A stretch of DNA of 64,000 bases, taken from contig NZ_JAMXFD010000027.1 in assembly GCF_025370875.1 (NCBI RefSeq), positions 1-64,000 of the forward strand. Direction: 5' to 3'. The notes beneath the pieces are model-generated. The model worked only from the letters and a program-made list of their open reading frames with translations, had not been told where the DNA came from and did not search any database. Made by a program: the position numbers and the translations under genes. Below, piece by piece: positions 51,697-63,457 of the stretch. Each line of letters begins with the position of its first letter. Position 1 is the first letter of the stretch. Source of the stretch: Laspinema palackyanum D2c. Its GTDB lineage: Bacteria; Cyanobacteriota; Cyanobacteriia; Cyanobacteriales; Laspinemataceae.

Positions 51697-51918
51697 ATGA
51701 ACTTAACGAATGACTTGCTAAACCGAATTACTCAAACTCCGGGTCAATGTGGGGGCCGTCCCTGTATTAGAGGGATGCGAATTCGAGTGACCGATATTTT
51801 AGAAATGTTGGCGGAAAATGTTAGCGTTACTGAAGTTTTAGAAGACTTTCCTGATTTGGAACTCGCAGATATTCAAGCGTGTCTGCTGTTTGCTGCAAGA
51901 CGCAAACTCCTAGCTTGA
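51697..51918 (+). CDS. DUF433 domain antitoxin-like protein
   Basis: 73 residues. The core GGRPCIRGMRIRVTDILEMLAENVSVTEVLEDFPDLELADIQ is the DUF433 signature, a winged-helix DNA-binding domain commonly encoded before a DUF5615 PIN-like toxin. No such toxin follows here, so it appears to be an orphan antitoxin. Confidence 0.85.
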   Translation: MNLTNDLLNRITQTPGQCGGRPCIRGMRIRVTDILEMLAENVSVTEVLEDFPDLELADIQACLLFAARRKLLA

Positions 51919-52042
51919 GAAACCTGGTTTTAATCTCTACTTCAAAACGTGAACTCCTAGAACTGGTTGGGTGAGAAATTAATATGGCCTAACTTTGGCT
52001 GTGTAACCTAAATCAACCAGCCCAACTTCTCCCCGGTTAGGA

Positions 52043-52234
52043 CTACTCATAATCTATTTGTTGCTCATCTAATGCCAAAAATAGTTCTTCTGCATTGAGG
52101 ACTAAATCTTCGTCTGTCAGGGGGGGAACGTCAAAATTGATAACGCGATTGAGTATTTCTACTGCGATCGCCTGTTGTTCTGTCTTCGGCAAATCATCAA
52201 AGTTTTTGAGAATTTCTTGAGCTAGGGTATTCAT
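52043..52234 (-). CDS. small antitoxin-like protein
   Basis: 63 residues, acidic (MNTLAQEILKNFDDLPKTEQ). The pattern F-D-x-L-P-x-T-E-Q-Q-x-A followed by an acidic C-terminal half (LTDEDLVLNAEELFLALDE) is that of cyanobacterial antitoxin-like proteins found beside mRNA-cleaving toxins. No toxin gene is seen downstream. Orphan status is therefore likely. Confidence 0.6.
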   Translation of the reverse strand: MNTLAQEILKNFDDLPKTEQQAIAVEILNRVINFDVPPLTDEDLVLNAEELFLALDEQQIDYE

Positions 52235-52239
52235 AACAG

Positions 52240-52660
52240 TTCAGTCCGCTCTCACACAGCTAAATCAGGTTTCAAGGTCAATTCCAATTTTATGCCAAGT
52301 TTCAGGGAGAACCCCATGTACAGTATCCCCTAACCAGGTTTCAATGGCGGATAACAGATTGGGTTAATTGCGGGAAAACTTTTTAACGGCGCTTCTAGGG
52401 GGTACTGGGGGAGGAAGGTAATTTTCGCTTAGATTTGAGTTCGGTTGATTTTTTCAGGTTTTAATAAGGTTTTGTTGGCCAAGTTCTAGGGAGATGCCAC
52501 TAATGCGATCGTCTCCAGGGCGATAGGATAAGATTTCAATGCCAATGGGTTCATTGGTATCTCCATCTTTAAAAAAGATAATATCGTTCCCCAGTTGCGT
52601 AGCATTTTTGTTAGGGCGGGGCGATCGCACTTCAATATATAAATCAAAGTTATAGCATTA
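52240..52660 (-). pseudogene. decayed minus-strand gene remnants
   Basis: Two short reading segments survive. One, at about 52454-52655, reads FDLYIEVRSPRPNKNA and on to LELGQQNLIKT, then a stop, with no start codon. The other, near 52260-52350, reads LSAIETWLGDTVHGVLPETWH, then a stop. Both look like protein-coding remnants of unknown family. Neither is long enough to be a gene. Confidence 0.35.
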
Positions 52661-52738
52661 AAAATTTTTATTTATCTTTTTTATATTTATTCTATGAGTC
52701 ATGCCAAACTTAATTAACTCGTGCTAAGATTATGTTGT

Positions 52739-53119
52739 ATGTTAAAAAAACAACCAATGTCATTCAATCTTAAAGATTCGATTAAATCAATTAAAAATGC
52801 TTTGTTTCAGGCATTACAGTCAATTGATGAATTCTTAAACCTAGATTCGACAGATAAAGGTAAAGTTGTAGATGCCAACTTCAAATCTATGCTCAAAGAT
52901 TTGATGGATCAGTTTGGAATGACCCCGGGTAAGGATTATGAAGACAATTTGCGCTCCAATGAGCCGGGCGCTGATTTTGTCATCTACAGCAAAGAAGCTA
53001 ATGATTTAGTCAAAGATTTATTATCAGGTAATATAACAGTAGTCAAAGAGCATACAAGGGTTTACAAGTCTGGAAAAACAGTTCTTATTGATGCTCATTA
53101 TAGAAGGCTGCGGCGTTAA
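52739..53119 (+). CDS. unrecognised small protein, first of an AT-rich trio
   Basis: 126 residues from ATG 52739; ATG 52757 is an alternative start. The first half is helical (KDSIKSIKNALFQALQSIDEF). The last 25 residues, VKEHTRVYKSGKTVLIDAHYRR, form a basic segment like the V-x-x-H-T-R repeats found at the ends of various phage and polymorphic-toxin-related proteins. No enzyme motif is visible. The coding sequence is clearly more AT-rich than the flanking DNA, which suggests horizontal transfer. Confidence 0.6.
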   Translation: MLKKQPMSFNLKDSIKSIKNALFQALQSIDEFLNLDSTDKGKVVDANFKSMLKDLMDQFGMTPGKDYEDNLRSNEPGADFVIYSKEANDLVKDLLSGNITVVKEHTRVYKSGKTVLIDAHYRRLRR

Positions 53120-53268
53120 CCCAAGTTTTGTAGGGCTGATTTACGAAGTCAATGAAATATTTGTATGATGGAACTTCTTAGCAAACCGTAACAACTTTGT
53201 TTTATATCTGTTTACTATTTCAGAAATAGAAAAAATGTCATAGTAGGTAGAGTGGTGATCTTGTACTT

Positions 53269-53616
53269 ATGAAATCTAGAGTTTTCAAAAATGGTAGTTA
53301 TATTTGGGAGTGTAAGTCCTCTCACACAGATCCGGGAGGTGCAATTAATGTAGCTTATCTGAAAGGGGAGATTGAAGATATTGAGAACAGATGGTTAATT
53401 GACGGAAAACCAAGTGGTTATTACTATGTTTTCCCAGTCAACTTAGTGAGCAATGATGCCAGACGGGAACTGGATAGATTTATAAATTCCTATAGAGGAG
53501 AAGTAGATATAAATTATTATGATTGTGATGACATTCAAAAAATAATTAAAAAACTCGAAAAACTTAGTGATATGCAATCACTTGTAGACTATATAAAGCT
53601 AATTTGGATGGGCTAA
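53269..53616 (+). CDS. unrecognised small protein, possible nuclease-fold fragment
   Basis: 115 residues. Features resembling the C-terminal half of Mrr/PD-(D/E)XK nucleases are a W-E-C-K-S segment near residue 14 (an E-x-K pattern), a hydrophobic GYYYVFPVNLVSNDARREL strand-helix and a final DCDDIQKIIKKLEKL. The N-terminal Asp expected of such a nuclease is absent, and an in-frame stop lies just upstream, so a truncated or degenerate enzyme is possible. The stop codon overlaps the next start (TAATG). AT-rich like its neighbours. Confidence 0.55.
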   Translation: MKSRVFKNGSYIWECKSSHTDPGGAINVAYLKGEIEDIENRWLIDGKPSGYYYVFPVNLVSNDARRELDRFINSYRGEVDINYYDCDDIQKIIKKLEKLSDMQSLVDYIKLIWMG

Positions 53617-54068
53617 TGACTCAGAAGCTACAATTCAGAAAAAGTAAAATATTTGAAGAATCTGTCTTAGAAAGTTTTCCTCATGAGAGTATTCATCACT
53701 CTCTCCAAGAACTACTGAAAGGAACTGAATTAAATTCGGAAGAATACATTGACAAGTATTTTGAAAAAGTTGAAACAAAAGGATACTTACAAATCACAAA
53801 TTCCAGCCTTGAAAAAGTCTTGGGAGAAAAATATAGAGATAGCCTGAAATATAAGCTTTTTGATCCTAAAAAAACGACATTTTTTATGATGGATCATAAG
53901 GTCTGGGAGGGTATTCAAGAGATTATCGATTTAAAAATTAAAGAGATGAGTGGCAACAGCGAAAAGGACAAAAACGCTTATTTTGAAAAAATGAGTGGAA
54001 TTATGGGAGACCACGATATTCTCTCAGACCTTTTTAACAAGAAGATGTTGTTTGCAAACATTTTTTAG
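53616..54068 (+). CDS. unrecognised small protein, translationally coupled to the preceding gene
   Basis: 150 residues from the ATG at 53616, which shares its A with the previous stop (TAATG). It is Lys/Glu-rich and mostly helical (ESIHHSLQELLKGTELNSEEYID, ILSDLFNKKMLFANIF). A short GDHD sits near residue 133. No family was recognised. The coupling suggests it works with the preceding product, for instance as a paired immunity or partner protein, but that is inference. Confidence 0.55.
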   Translation: MTQKLQFRKSKIFEESVLESFPHESIHHSLQELLKGTELNSEEYIDKYFEKVETKGYLQITNSSLEKVLGEKYRDSLKYKLFDPKKTTFFMMDHKVWEGIQEIIDLKIKEMSGNSEKDKNAYFEKMSGIMGDHDILSDLFNKKMLFANIF

Positions 54069-54112
54069 AGCCATCTATTACTCATCAAATATCTAACGAC
54101 TATAGGGTCACG

Positions 54113-54550
54113 TTGGGAATATTGATGCGTCAGGCAATTGAACCCAAACGCCGAGCACCCGGTGTCGAGTGTTCCGGTGATGTCGGCTTGTTTGGGCTGT
54201 GCGTTAGGATGGTTGCTGCTGACGATGGTTTATTGTCTGTGTCTGTGGATGCGGGGACGGTGAGGGGGTTTGGGATGAAATCCCTCAAAATTTTGGTGTT
54301 AGAAATTGACATCACCAGCTACTCAGACGTGCAGGATTATCTGCCCTATCAAGTGCCAGAAGTCTGGCTATTTCGGAACCCGCAACTGATGATTTACCAA
54401 CTTCAGGGCAATGAATACGGCATCACATCCCAAAGCCAATATTTCCCGGCGCTAAACCCAGCCGCTCTCATTGCTCAATGTTTACAAATTGCCGATCAGA
54501 GAAATACCAGTGCAGCCATTCGTGATCTGAAGCAGCAACTCGGAGGGTAG
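54113..54550 (+). pseudogene. C-terminal fragment of an Uma2 gene
   Basis: The last 85 residues of this frame (ILVLEIDITSYSDVQDYLPY, VPEVWLFRNPQLMIYQL) match the C-terminal half of Uma2 proteins. The first 60 residues (ending GTVRGFGMK) show no Uma2 sequence and include cysteine-rich text unlike a protein core. The N-terminal half of the domain is missing, so the gene is not functional as a nuclease. Confidence 0.7.
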
Positions 54551-54597
54551 GGGATCCGAGAAAAGGTTGACATACTCTCCAGAAGATTCTCCAAACA

Positions 54598-55257
54598 TCA
54601 CTGTTGTTGAATAAAGGCTTGATGTTCTGGGGATGCCAATCCCCCTTGTAGGGTTTCCAAAACCGCAAGGAGATTATTTTGTAACAATTGCGTTCCGTTC
54701 AACCATAAACCGGGAAAGACTCGACTGCACAAAATCCCCTGTTCATTGGGAGAAAGAGACTGATAAACCCCCTCTTCCAGATAAAACCAATCCAGTTTCT
54801 GGTCGAAGATTTGCCACACTAGATATTCTTGTACCCCACTGCGCCGATAGACCCGTTTTTTATCCCCTAAATCGATCGCCGCGCTACTGGCTGCAATTTC
54901 CACCACCAGTTCCGGTGCCCCTTGGATGTAGCCTTCTGAGGTGAGTTGAGAACTTCCCCCTGGAATCAATAACACTCCATCGGGTTGAAATTCGTTGTCC
55001 GAGTCGAGGCGAAGGGTGGGTTCAATACCCATTGCGGTGGAGGGGGTAGCAGCTTTGTAAACCCCTAACCAGGTGATGAGAAAACCGTGGGGTTCTGCAT
55101 GGGTGGTAAACCGCAGGGGTGATGCCATATAAACGACTCCTTCAATTAATTCGGCTTTCTGATCCGTAGGCATGGCGCTGTAACGTCGCTCAAATTCTCG
55201 GTAGCTGAGGCGATCGCCATTTTCCAAGGGCGGATAGATTTGAGGTTGAAGTTGCAT
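54598..55257 (-). CDS. Uma2 family putative endonuclease
   Basis: 219 residues of the Uma2/DUF820 family. The start block is LSYREFERRYSAMPTDQKAELIEG. The acidic active-site region reads FQPDGVLLIP and LVVEIAASSAAIDLGDKKRVYRRSG, with Asp, Glu and a downstream Lys. The end has QEYLVWQIFDQKLDWFYLEEG. It converges with the Uma2 fragment on the opposite strand. The subgroup with YMASPLRFTTHAEPHGFL differs from the other Uma2 copies in the window. Confidence 0.88.
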   Translation of the reverse strand: MQLQPQIYPPLENGDRLSYREFERRYSAMPTDQKAELIEGVVYMASPLRFTTHAEPHGFLITWLGVYKAATPSTAMGIEPTLRLDSDNEFQPDGVLLIPGGSSQLTSEGYIQGAPELVVEIAASSAAIDLGDKKRVYRRSGVQEYLVWQIFDQKLDWFYLEEGVYQSLSPNEQGILCSRVFPGLWLNGTQLLQNNLLAVLETLQGGLASPEHQAFIQQQ

Positions 55258-55484
55258 AGTATCGACCAGAAACTAGGGGACGGTTTGATTATAGCGATTC
55301 GGTGATGGGATCCGGTCAAACTTTAATGTTTTTGATTGATTGTTGTTTTGCGCGATCGCACTAGCAATTGTAGGGTGGGCTTATCTTTAGCCTGCAAGGG
55401 CGGGGGTTTGGGCTTAGAAAGAACCCCACCCTAACCCTCCCCTTGGCAAGGGGAGGGGACCGGAGTAGTCTGCGGGGCGCTTTA

Positions 55485-56690
55485 TCAACTCGAAGGAGTG
55501 AGTAAAATTAGTTGCCGTTTTTGCAGACTTCTGACTCCCTCTAAATCCAAGTTCACTCCTGCTAAAATCTCTCCTACGGTTTTCGTTCCCTCCCCTTCCT
55601 GGGAATTGGCATCACACCCTTTCATAAACTCAAACTCATCCTCAGATAAAGTCACGAGTTGATAATTGTAATCAAACAAATGTTGGGAGGGCCATCCTTG
55701 TAGGCAGATGCTCACTTCGGGAATGGCTGCTAACAAGGCTTCATCATTTCCCCAGTCCATTTTAACTAGGGGAGGACGGGCTAGGAAAAACTCATAATGG
55801 GTGATTTCTGGATCAAGGAGTTCAATGAGTCGATATCGGGCCCGATCGCCTAACTTTTGCGCCTCTCCCATCAACTCTGAATCCTTCCCTAACAACCGAT
55901 CTACATTCCAATAGTCCGGATTGGAAAACCCTAAAAACTCTAACCCCGACGCATCAATCAACTCAAACAAAGTATCGATATTATAATCAATCTCTTGAGG
56001 ATGCAGATACATATCGGCAAAATTGGCATCCCGATGATTTTCCATCGCCCACCGTTCTTTTTCCCGCTTCACCAAACGGTTATTTTCCGGTAAAGCTGCA
56101 AACACTTTCCGCCCGATTTTTACCCCTTCTTGATAGTCGCTGGATTTGTCCCCTTGCAGGAGGGCGATCGCCTGTTGCATCAGTTGAATTTCCCAGCGTC
56201 CTAACTCTGCATACACAAAAATATGCATAATTCCCCCAGGGGCCAACTTTTTCGCTAACGCCTGAATCCCGCGAATGGGATCCGGGAGGTGATGCAACAC
56301 CCCGACACAATTAATGTGGTCAAATTCCCCTTCCAGTTGCGCCACGTCATAAATACTGAGATGATGGAACTCAACCCGAGAGGCCCCAGAACGCCGACAG
56401 CGATCGCGCGCCACCTCTAAGGCCCCCCCGCTTAAATCAATCCCCGTAATCTGCGCTTCCGGGTTCAGATGCACCAAATATTCGGTTCCCACACCCGTCC
56501 CGCATCCCGCATCCAAAATCCTTACCGCCTGAGTTGCTGGTTTGCGCCCGGTGCAGAAGGCATAGGCAGCAGGCCAAGTCCAGCGCCAATTGTACCCCGG
56601 AGGTGGTTCATCGAGGAGGGCTTCCGGGGGAAACGGATAAGTATCATACAGTTGTCTAACCGCAGCAGTAATCTGTTCAGAGTTCGGCAT
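55485..56690 (-). CDS. class I SAM-dependent methyltransferase
   Basis: 401 residues from the ATG at 56690 (MPNSEQITAAVRQLYDTYPF). A longer frame adds 20 unconserved residues. The SAM-binding motif I is LDAGCGTGVGTEYL (about residues 55-68), motif II ITGIDLSGGAL, and the post-motif block VLHHLPDPIRGIQALAKKLAPGG. The N-terminal YDTYPFPP segment and the C-terminal 150 residues place it in a cyanobacterial family of unknown substrate. It is a stand-alone gene. A small-molecule rather than DNA substrate is likely because no DNA-methylase NPPY motif is present. Confidence 0.82.
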   Translation of the reverse strand: MPNSEQITAAVRQLYDTYPFPPEALLDEPPPGYNWRWTWPAAYAFCTGRKPATQAVRILDAGCGTGVGTEYLVHLNPEAQITGIDLSGGALEVARDRCRRSGASRVEFHHLSIYDVAQLEGEFDHINCVGVLHHLPDPIRGIQALAKKLAPGGIMHIFVYAELGRWEIQLMQQAIALLQGDKSSDYQEGVKIGRKVFAALPENNRLVKREKERWAMENHRDANFADMYLHPQEIDYNIDTLFELIDASGLEFLGFSNPDYWNVDRLLGKDSELMGEAQKLGDRARYRLIELLDPEITHYEFFLARPPLVKMDWGNDEALLAAIPEVSICLQGWPSQHLFDYNYQLVTLSEDEFEFMKGCDANSQEGEGTKTVGEILAGVNLDLEGVRSLQKRQLILLTPSS

Positions 56691-60382
<3,692 letters not shown>

Positions 60383-60795
60383 TCTTTGAAAACGCAATTT
60401 TTGAGGGGAGATAGGTTGGATTAGATTTATCTCGTCTTGATCAGAGTTGGATAACCCAGTCTGGATGACAGACTGGGTTTTTTTGTGGGGAATAAGATAA
60501 ATACCCCTCTTCTGTCAAACCCGGTTGAAAGCCTGATCCCTGTTTGGGGAGGACGTTGAAACTCTGTGCGTTGGCGTATCGGAAGTTTTGTCAAAACTAT
60601 CGCCCCCAACGGAAACCGACGCAGAAGAATCACTGGGGAAGTTGCAAGTTTGCTCAACTCAAAGAGACGTTTTCTTTGTTTCCTGAATAGGTGGAGTGCC
60701 AGGTAACGAATTCTCGCCACACTAATTCTGTCGTCAATTCCCGTGTAGAGAGGGTTCCAAAATAGGAATTCGTTGCGGACTGAAGCCTTTATTTG
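60383..60795. other. intergenic region after apcE
   Basis: Contains the apcE terminator near its left end. The remainder to the kinase stop codon holds minus-strand open frames of poor quality and nothing recognised. Confidence 0.45.
60453..60484 (+). terminator. terminator of apcE
   Basis: A perfect 10-base stem AACCCAGTCT/AGACTGGGTT with a 7-base loop and a T-run of about seven follows 70 bases after the apcE stop. Confidence 0.92.
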
Positions 60796-62169
60796 CTAAA
60801 GTTTACAAGTCTCTAAGCGAGAGCAGAGAAGAGGGATATGCCACACCTCGGCATTACTATACCAAAACCATTCTCCCCCTTCGATATCCTCTGTCATGAC
60901 CTTATCCTCGCTCGGGAGGGATCCCCTGTACCCCTGCTTAATAATATCCGAATACTTAATCCAACTCCCTCCCCTACACCAACCTACTCGATTGCAGAAT
61001 CTTTCCCAGTCTTTATTATGCTTTGTTGGACTCCCACATTCCTCCCAAATTTTCTTCTGCACGCTGAAGCCAAACTTACCCTGGCTGTAGTGGACCCACA
61101 GCTTATCGATAATCTTCAAATCCTTGCAGGGAAACCTGTTAATATCTTCAGGTCTCAACCATTGCTCTTTTTCTTTTCCCATCACCTCATACATTCGCTT
61201 TCCCGTTTCCCCGTCAGCTTCCTCCCACTGCTTCGCCGCTAGTAAATCCCGCAGTTTATAATAGTTAATTCCCGGACGTTCTGAAGACAGGTCTAAATCG
61301 TCAATACTCAGTAAAGTATCTCCACGGTTTGATGAACTCGGTTGAACTGCATCAAGAACCTGTTGAGCCGTCCACCGTTGCCTTGGATTTTTCGCAAAAC
61401 ACCCTTTGAGAATGTCCACAACTTCACGACTCAACTCCTGGGGAAATTCAGGTTCCTGCGTCATTACTTTCATCATCAACTCCGGAATTGTTGTCGCCGC
61501 AAAGGGATGCGTCCCCGTCAACATCTCCTGAAGCAGAATTCCTAGGGACCACACATCCCACCCCGGATGAATTTCACCCTGATAAGACTCTGGGGGTTGA
61601 TAGGCGAATGTCGCGATTTGCTGAATTGGACTGGTTTTGGTGTAAGTTCCTTGGGTCAACATCCGAGAAATGCCAAAATCTGCCACTTTCCACACCTGAC
61701 CCACCTTTAAAATATTCTCAGGTTTGAGGTCACGATGGACAATATTTCGACTGTGGATAAACACCAAGGACGACGCGATTTGAGCGACGATATTCCGAAC
61801 TTCTTCCAATGGTAACGTCTGGCGGTTTGCCAAATACTTTCTCAAGGAATCCTCTGCCAGTTCCATCGCTAACCCCAAATATTTCTCGTCTTCGTCGGCA
61901 TCGTCTTCAAAACCGATTTCTGAACTATAACAATCTAATAAATGAGGATGTTTGAGGCTGGTGGCGAGGCGTAATTCGGCAATTTGCGAGTCGAGTTGAG
62001 AAGTATCAACCAGAAAAATTTTCAGTGCTACTTGTCGAATCAAACGGTCAGCAATCACTTCATTGGCGAGGAAAACGCCACCCAACGTTCCTGAATCGAT
62101 GAATTTGACGAGGTGATATTTGTTATTGAATTGGTCTCCGACCATTTTTTTCCAAAAACGTTTGTCCAT
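60796..62169 (-). CDS. Ser/Thr protein kinase with C-terminal GUN4-like domain
   Basis: 457 residues. The eukaryotic-type kinase domain (about 18-285) has the ATP-anchoring VALK (Lys50), the catalytic loop HRDLKPEN with Asp147, and DFG at 164-166, so it should be active. A short Ser-rich linker leads to a GUN4-like domain at about 300-445 (YYKLRDLLAAKQWEEADGET and a W-x-x-Y-x-x-GKFGFSVQ block). GUN4 proteins bind porphyrins and stimulate magnesium chelatase. Fusion to a kinase is known in cyanobacteria, where the GUN4 part may sense tetrapyrroles. The target protein is unknown. Confidence 0.9.
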   Translation of the reverse strand: MDKRFWKKMVGDQFNNKYHLVKFIDSGTLGGVFLANEVIADRLIRQVALKIFLVDTSQLDSQIAELRLATSLKHPHLLDCYSSEIGFEDDADEDEKYLGLAMELAEDSLRKYLANRQTLPLEEVRNIVAQIASSLVFIHSRNIVHRDLKPENILKVGQVWKVADFGISRMLTQGTYTKTSPIQQIATFAYQPPESYQGEIHPGWDVWSLGILLQEMLTGTHPFAATTIPELMMKVMTQEPEFPQELSREVVDILKGCFAKNPRQRWTAQQVLDAVQPSSSNRGDTLLSIDDLDLSSERPGINYYKLRDLLAAKQWEEADGETGKRMYEVMGKEKEQWLRPEDINRFPCKDLKIIDKLWVHYSQGKFGFSVQKKIWEECGSPTKHNKDWERFCNRVGWCRGGSWIKYSDIIKQGYRGSLPSEDKVMTEDIEGGEWFWYSNAEVWHIPLLCSRLETCKL

Positions 62170-62203
62170 TAGCTTTCTGCGGGTAGTGTTGACGGTAGAA
62201 CTC

Positions 62204-62401
62204 TCAAAATTTTAAACCAGAATCTGGATTTTCCGGTGTTTTTAGACCACGCTGGCGCGATAAGTTCACAACCTTTCTGACACTCTCAGCTTGCTGTTTT
62301 TGCAAATCAGCGAAAAGAGCTTTCAAGTCGTGGTTGAACGACCGTGAATACTCTTCGCGAATTCTGTGAATTTCTTCTACAATTGGGTCTTGATACATCA
62401 T
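62204..62401 (-). CDS. small antitoxin-like protein
   Basis: 65 residues from the ATG pair at 62398-62401. The longer open frame upstream is read in the hsdM remnant and is unlikely. The start YQDPIVEEIHRIREEYSRSF is that of a short helical protein found widely in cyanobacteria beside toxin-antitoxin genes. Its partner, if any, is not adjacent. Confidence 0.6.
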   Translation of the reverse strand: MMYQDPIVEEIHRIREEYSRSFNHDLKALFADLQKQQAESVRKVVNLSRQRGLKTPENPDSGLKF

Positions 62402-62447
62402 CGATACACCTTCATATAAAGTTCTTTGTGTCCATTTGTTTCTAATA

Positions 62448-62565
62448 CTAAAAGTAGTCATCCCCCAACCCGGGCCAATTCTCGCGAATCACCTTTTATA
62501 ACCGCGTCGATTCTTCAATCTGCTCCTCCAACTTTGCCGTCAATCCCTGTATTTCCTTACGGCTC
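62448..62565 (-). pseudogene. C-terminal remnant of a type I methylase gene (hsdM), copy A
   Basis: On the minus strand, just overlapping the end of the toxin gene, the frame reads KEIQGLTAKLEEQIEESTRL, a TAA, then KVIRENWPGLGDDYF and a TAG. The pattern LTxKLEEQxxESxxLExxIRENLxGLGY is the end of HsdM. A single change (GAA to TAA) explains the internal stop. No other part of the gene is here. Confidence 0.6.
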
Positions 62566-63000
62566 CAACTCACTTACCAGCAAAATATTTAGCTCGGCTA
62601 TGCGCTTTAGATGAGCATCATTCGTCAAAAATGCCTGACAGCCAGCATCGATCGCTGCGGCAATCTGCAATGCATCAGGAAGTTGTAGATTGTATTGAAC
62701 TCTAACCCTTGCTGCCTGTCGAGCGATCGCCAGGGTATTCTCCACAAACAGTACATCATCCCGTGTAAAAATAGCCACATAGACTTGTTCTAAATCCGGT
62801 AAGCCCATCTGCAAAGCACCCACTAAGCACTCGGCAACCGTCACCGTTCCCACCACTGGCGTAATCCCCGACTCTAATCGCTCAAATATTGGATCAACCT
62901 GATCGACAAAGCTAGGATTGCGTTCTACAAAGTAAATGACAGGAGCCGTGTCTAAAAACAACCGAGATACCCCTGCTAGAGCGGCTTCAATTTTCATCAT
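62557..63000 (-). CDS. PIN-domain toxin (VapC-type)
   Basis: 147 residues of the PIN RNase fold. The four acidic residues that bind magnesium are Asp17 (LDTAPVIYF), Glu57 (VAECL), Asp109 (LPDALQ) and Asp128 (TNDAH). VapC toxins cleave RNA and are held in check by a cognate antitoxin. It overlaps the upstream antitoxin gene by four bases, so the two are co-translated. A second start codon one position on is also possible. The stop overlaps the hsdM remnant. Confidence 0.9.
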   Translation of the reverse strand: MMKIEAALAGVSRLFLDTAPVIYFVERNPSFVDQVDPIFERLESGITPVVGTVTVAECLVGALQMGLPDLEQVYVAIFTRDDVLFVENTLAIARQAARVRVQYNLQLPDALQIAAAIDAGCQAFLTNDAHLKRIAELNILLVSELEP

Positions 63001-63245
63001 TCGCCTCGCAACACCTGGCTTCGATGCTCATCCCCTTCCCTCCGAGTGCGTGAAACCCACTCTTGAGCATCTTCTCCCATCATGGGATAGGGAGCCATTC
63101 CTTTTAAATCGCTCCATCGAGGCTTGGCTCTGACGACGACCTCGGACTGTTTTAGTCCCTGTGCAATCTGCCGAATCAACTCTAAGCGATCTTCAGGGGT
63201 GAGTTGCTCAACTTGTTGCAATAGGTGTTCTAGTAAAGGACTCAT
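62997..63245 (-). CDS. antitoxin paired with the PIN toxin
   Basis: 82 residues: an acidic-basic helical N-terminus (LLEHLLQQVEQLTPEDRLELIR) followed by a Trp/Pro-rich tail (WSDLKGMAPYPMM). Position immediately before the PIN toxin with a four-base overlap identifies it as the antitoxin. Its own start overlaps the stop codon of a second hsdM remnant (ATGA). Confidence 0.8.
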   Translation of the reverse strand: MSPLLEHLLQQVEQLTPEDRLELIRQIAQGLKQSEVVVRAKPRWSDLKGMAPYPMMGEDAQEWVSRTRREGDEHRSQVLRGE

Positions 63246-63427
63246 AAACCCAACCTCCGCAGATTTGCCTGCATTGCTGCCTCTAATTTAGCACTTTCGA
63301 CTCACTCCTCCTCCAATTTTTTCGTCAACGGTTCCATCTTTTCCTCAAAGGGCTTATCGTCATCTTCCAGTTCTTCTGCATCAGTCAGTTCTCGGTGTGT
63401 CCGGTCAATCAACAGGCCCAATTTTCG
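63242..63427 (-). pseudogene. C-terminal remnant of a type I methylase gene (hsdM), copy B
   Basis: On the minus strand the frame reads LGLLIDRTHRELTD, then AEELEDDDKPFEEKMEPL, then TKKLEEE, a TGA, VESAKLEAAMQANLRRLGL and a final TGA that overlaps the antitoxin start. LIDRTHRELTD and the (E)EVEDDxxPFEEKM block are HsdM motifs normally separated by about 50 residues, so an internal deletion joined them. A single nonsense change interrupts the tail. Confidence 0.7.
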
Positions 63428-63457
63428 CCTCGACTACAGCAGGGGTGATAGAGGGGG

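Noticed and set aside
54113-54290. Frameshifted N-terminal half of the Uma2 fragment
   Set aside because: None of the three frames in this stretch gives Uma2 sequence. The N-terminal half is missing rather than shifted.
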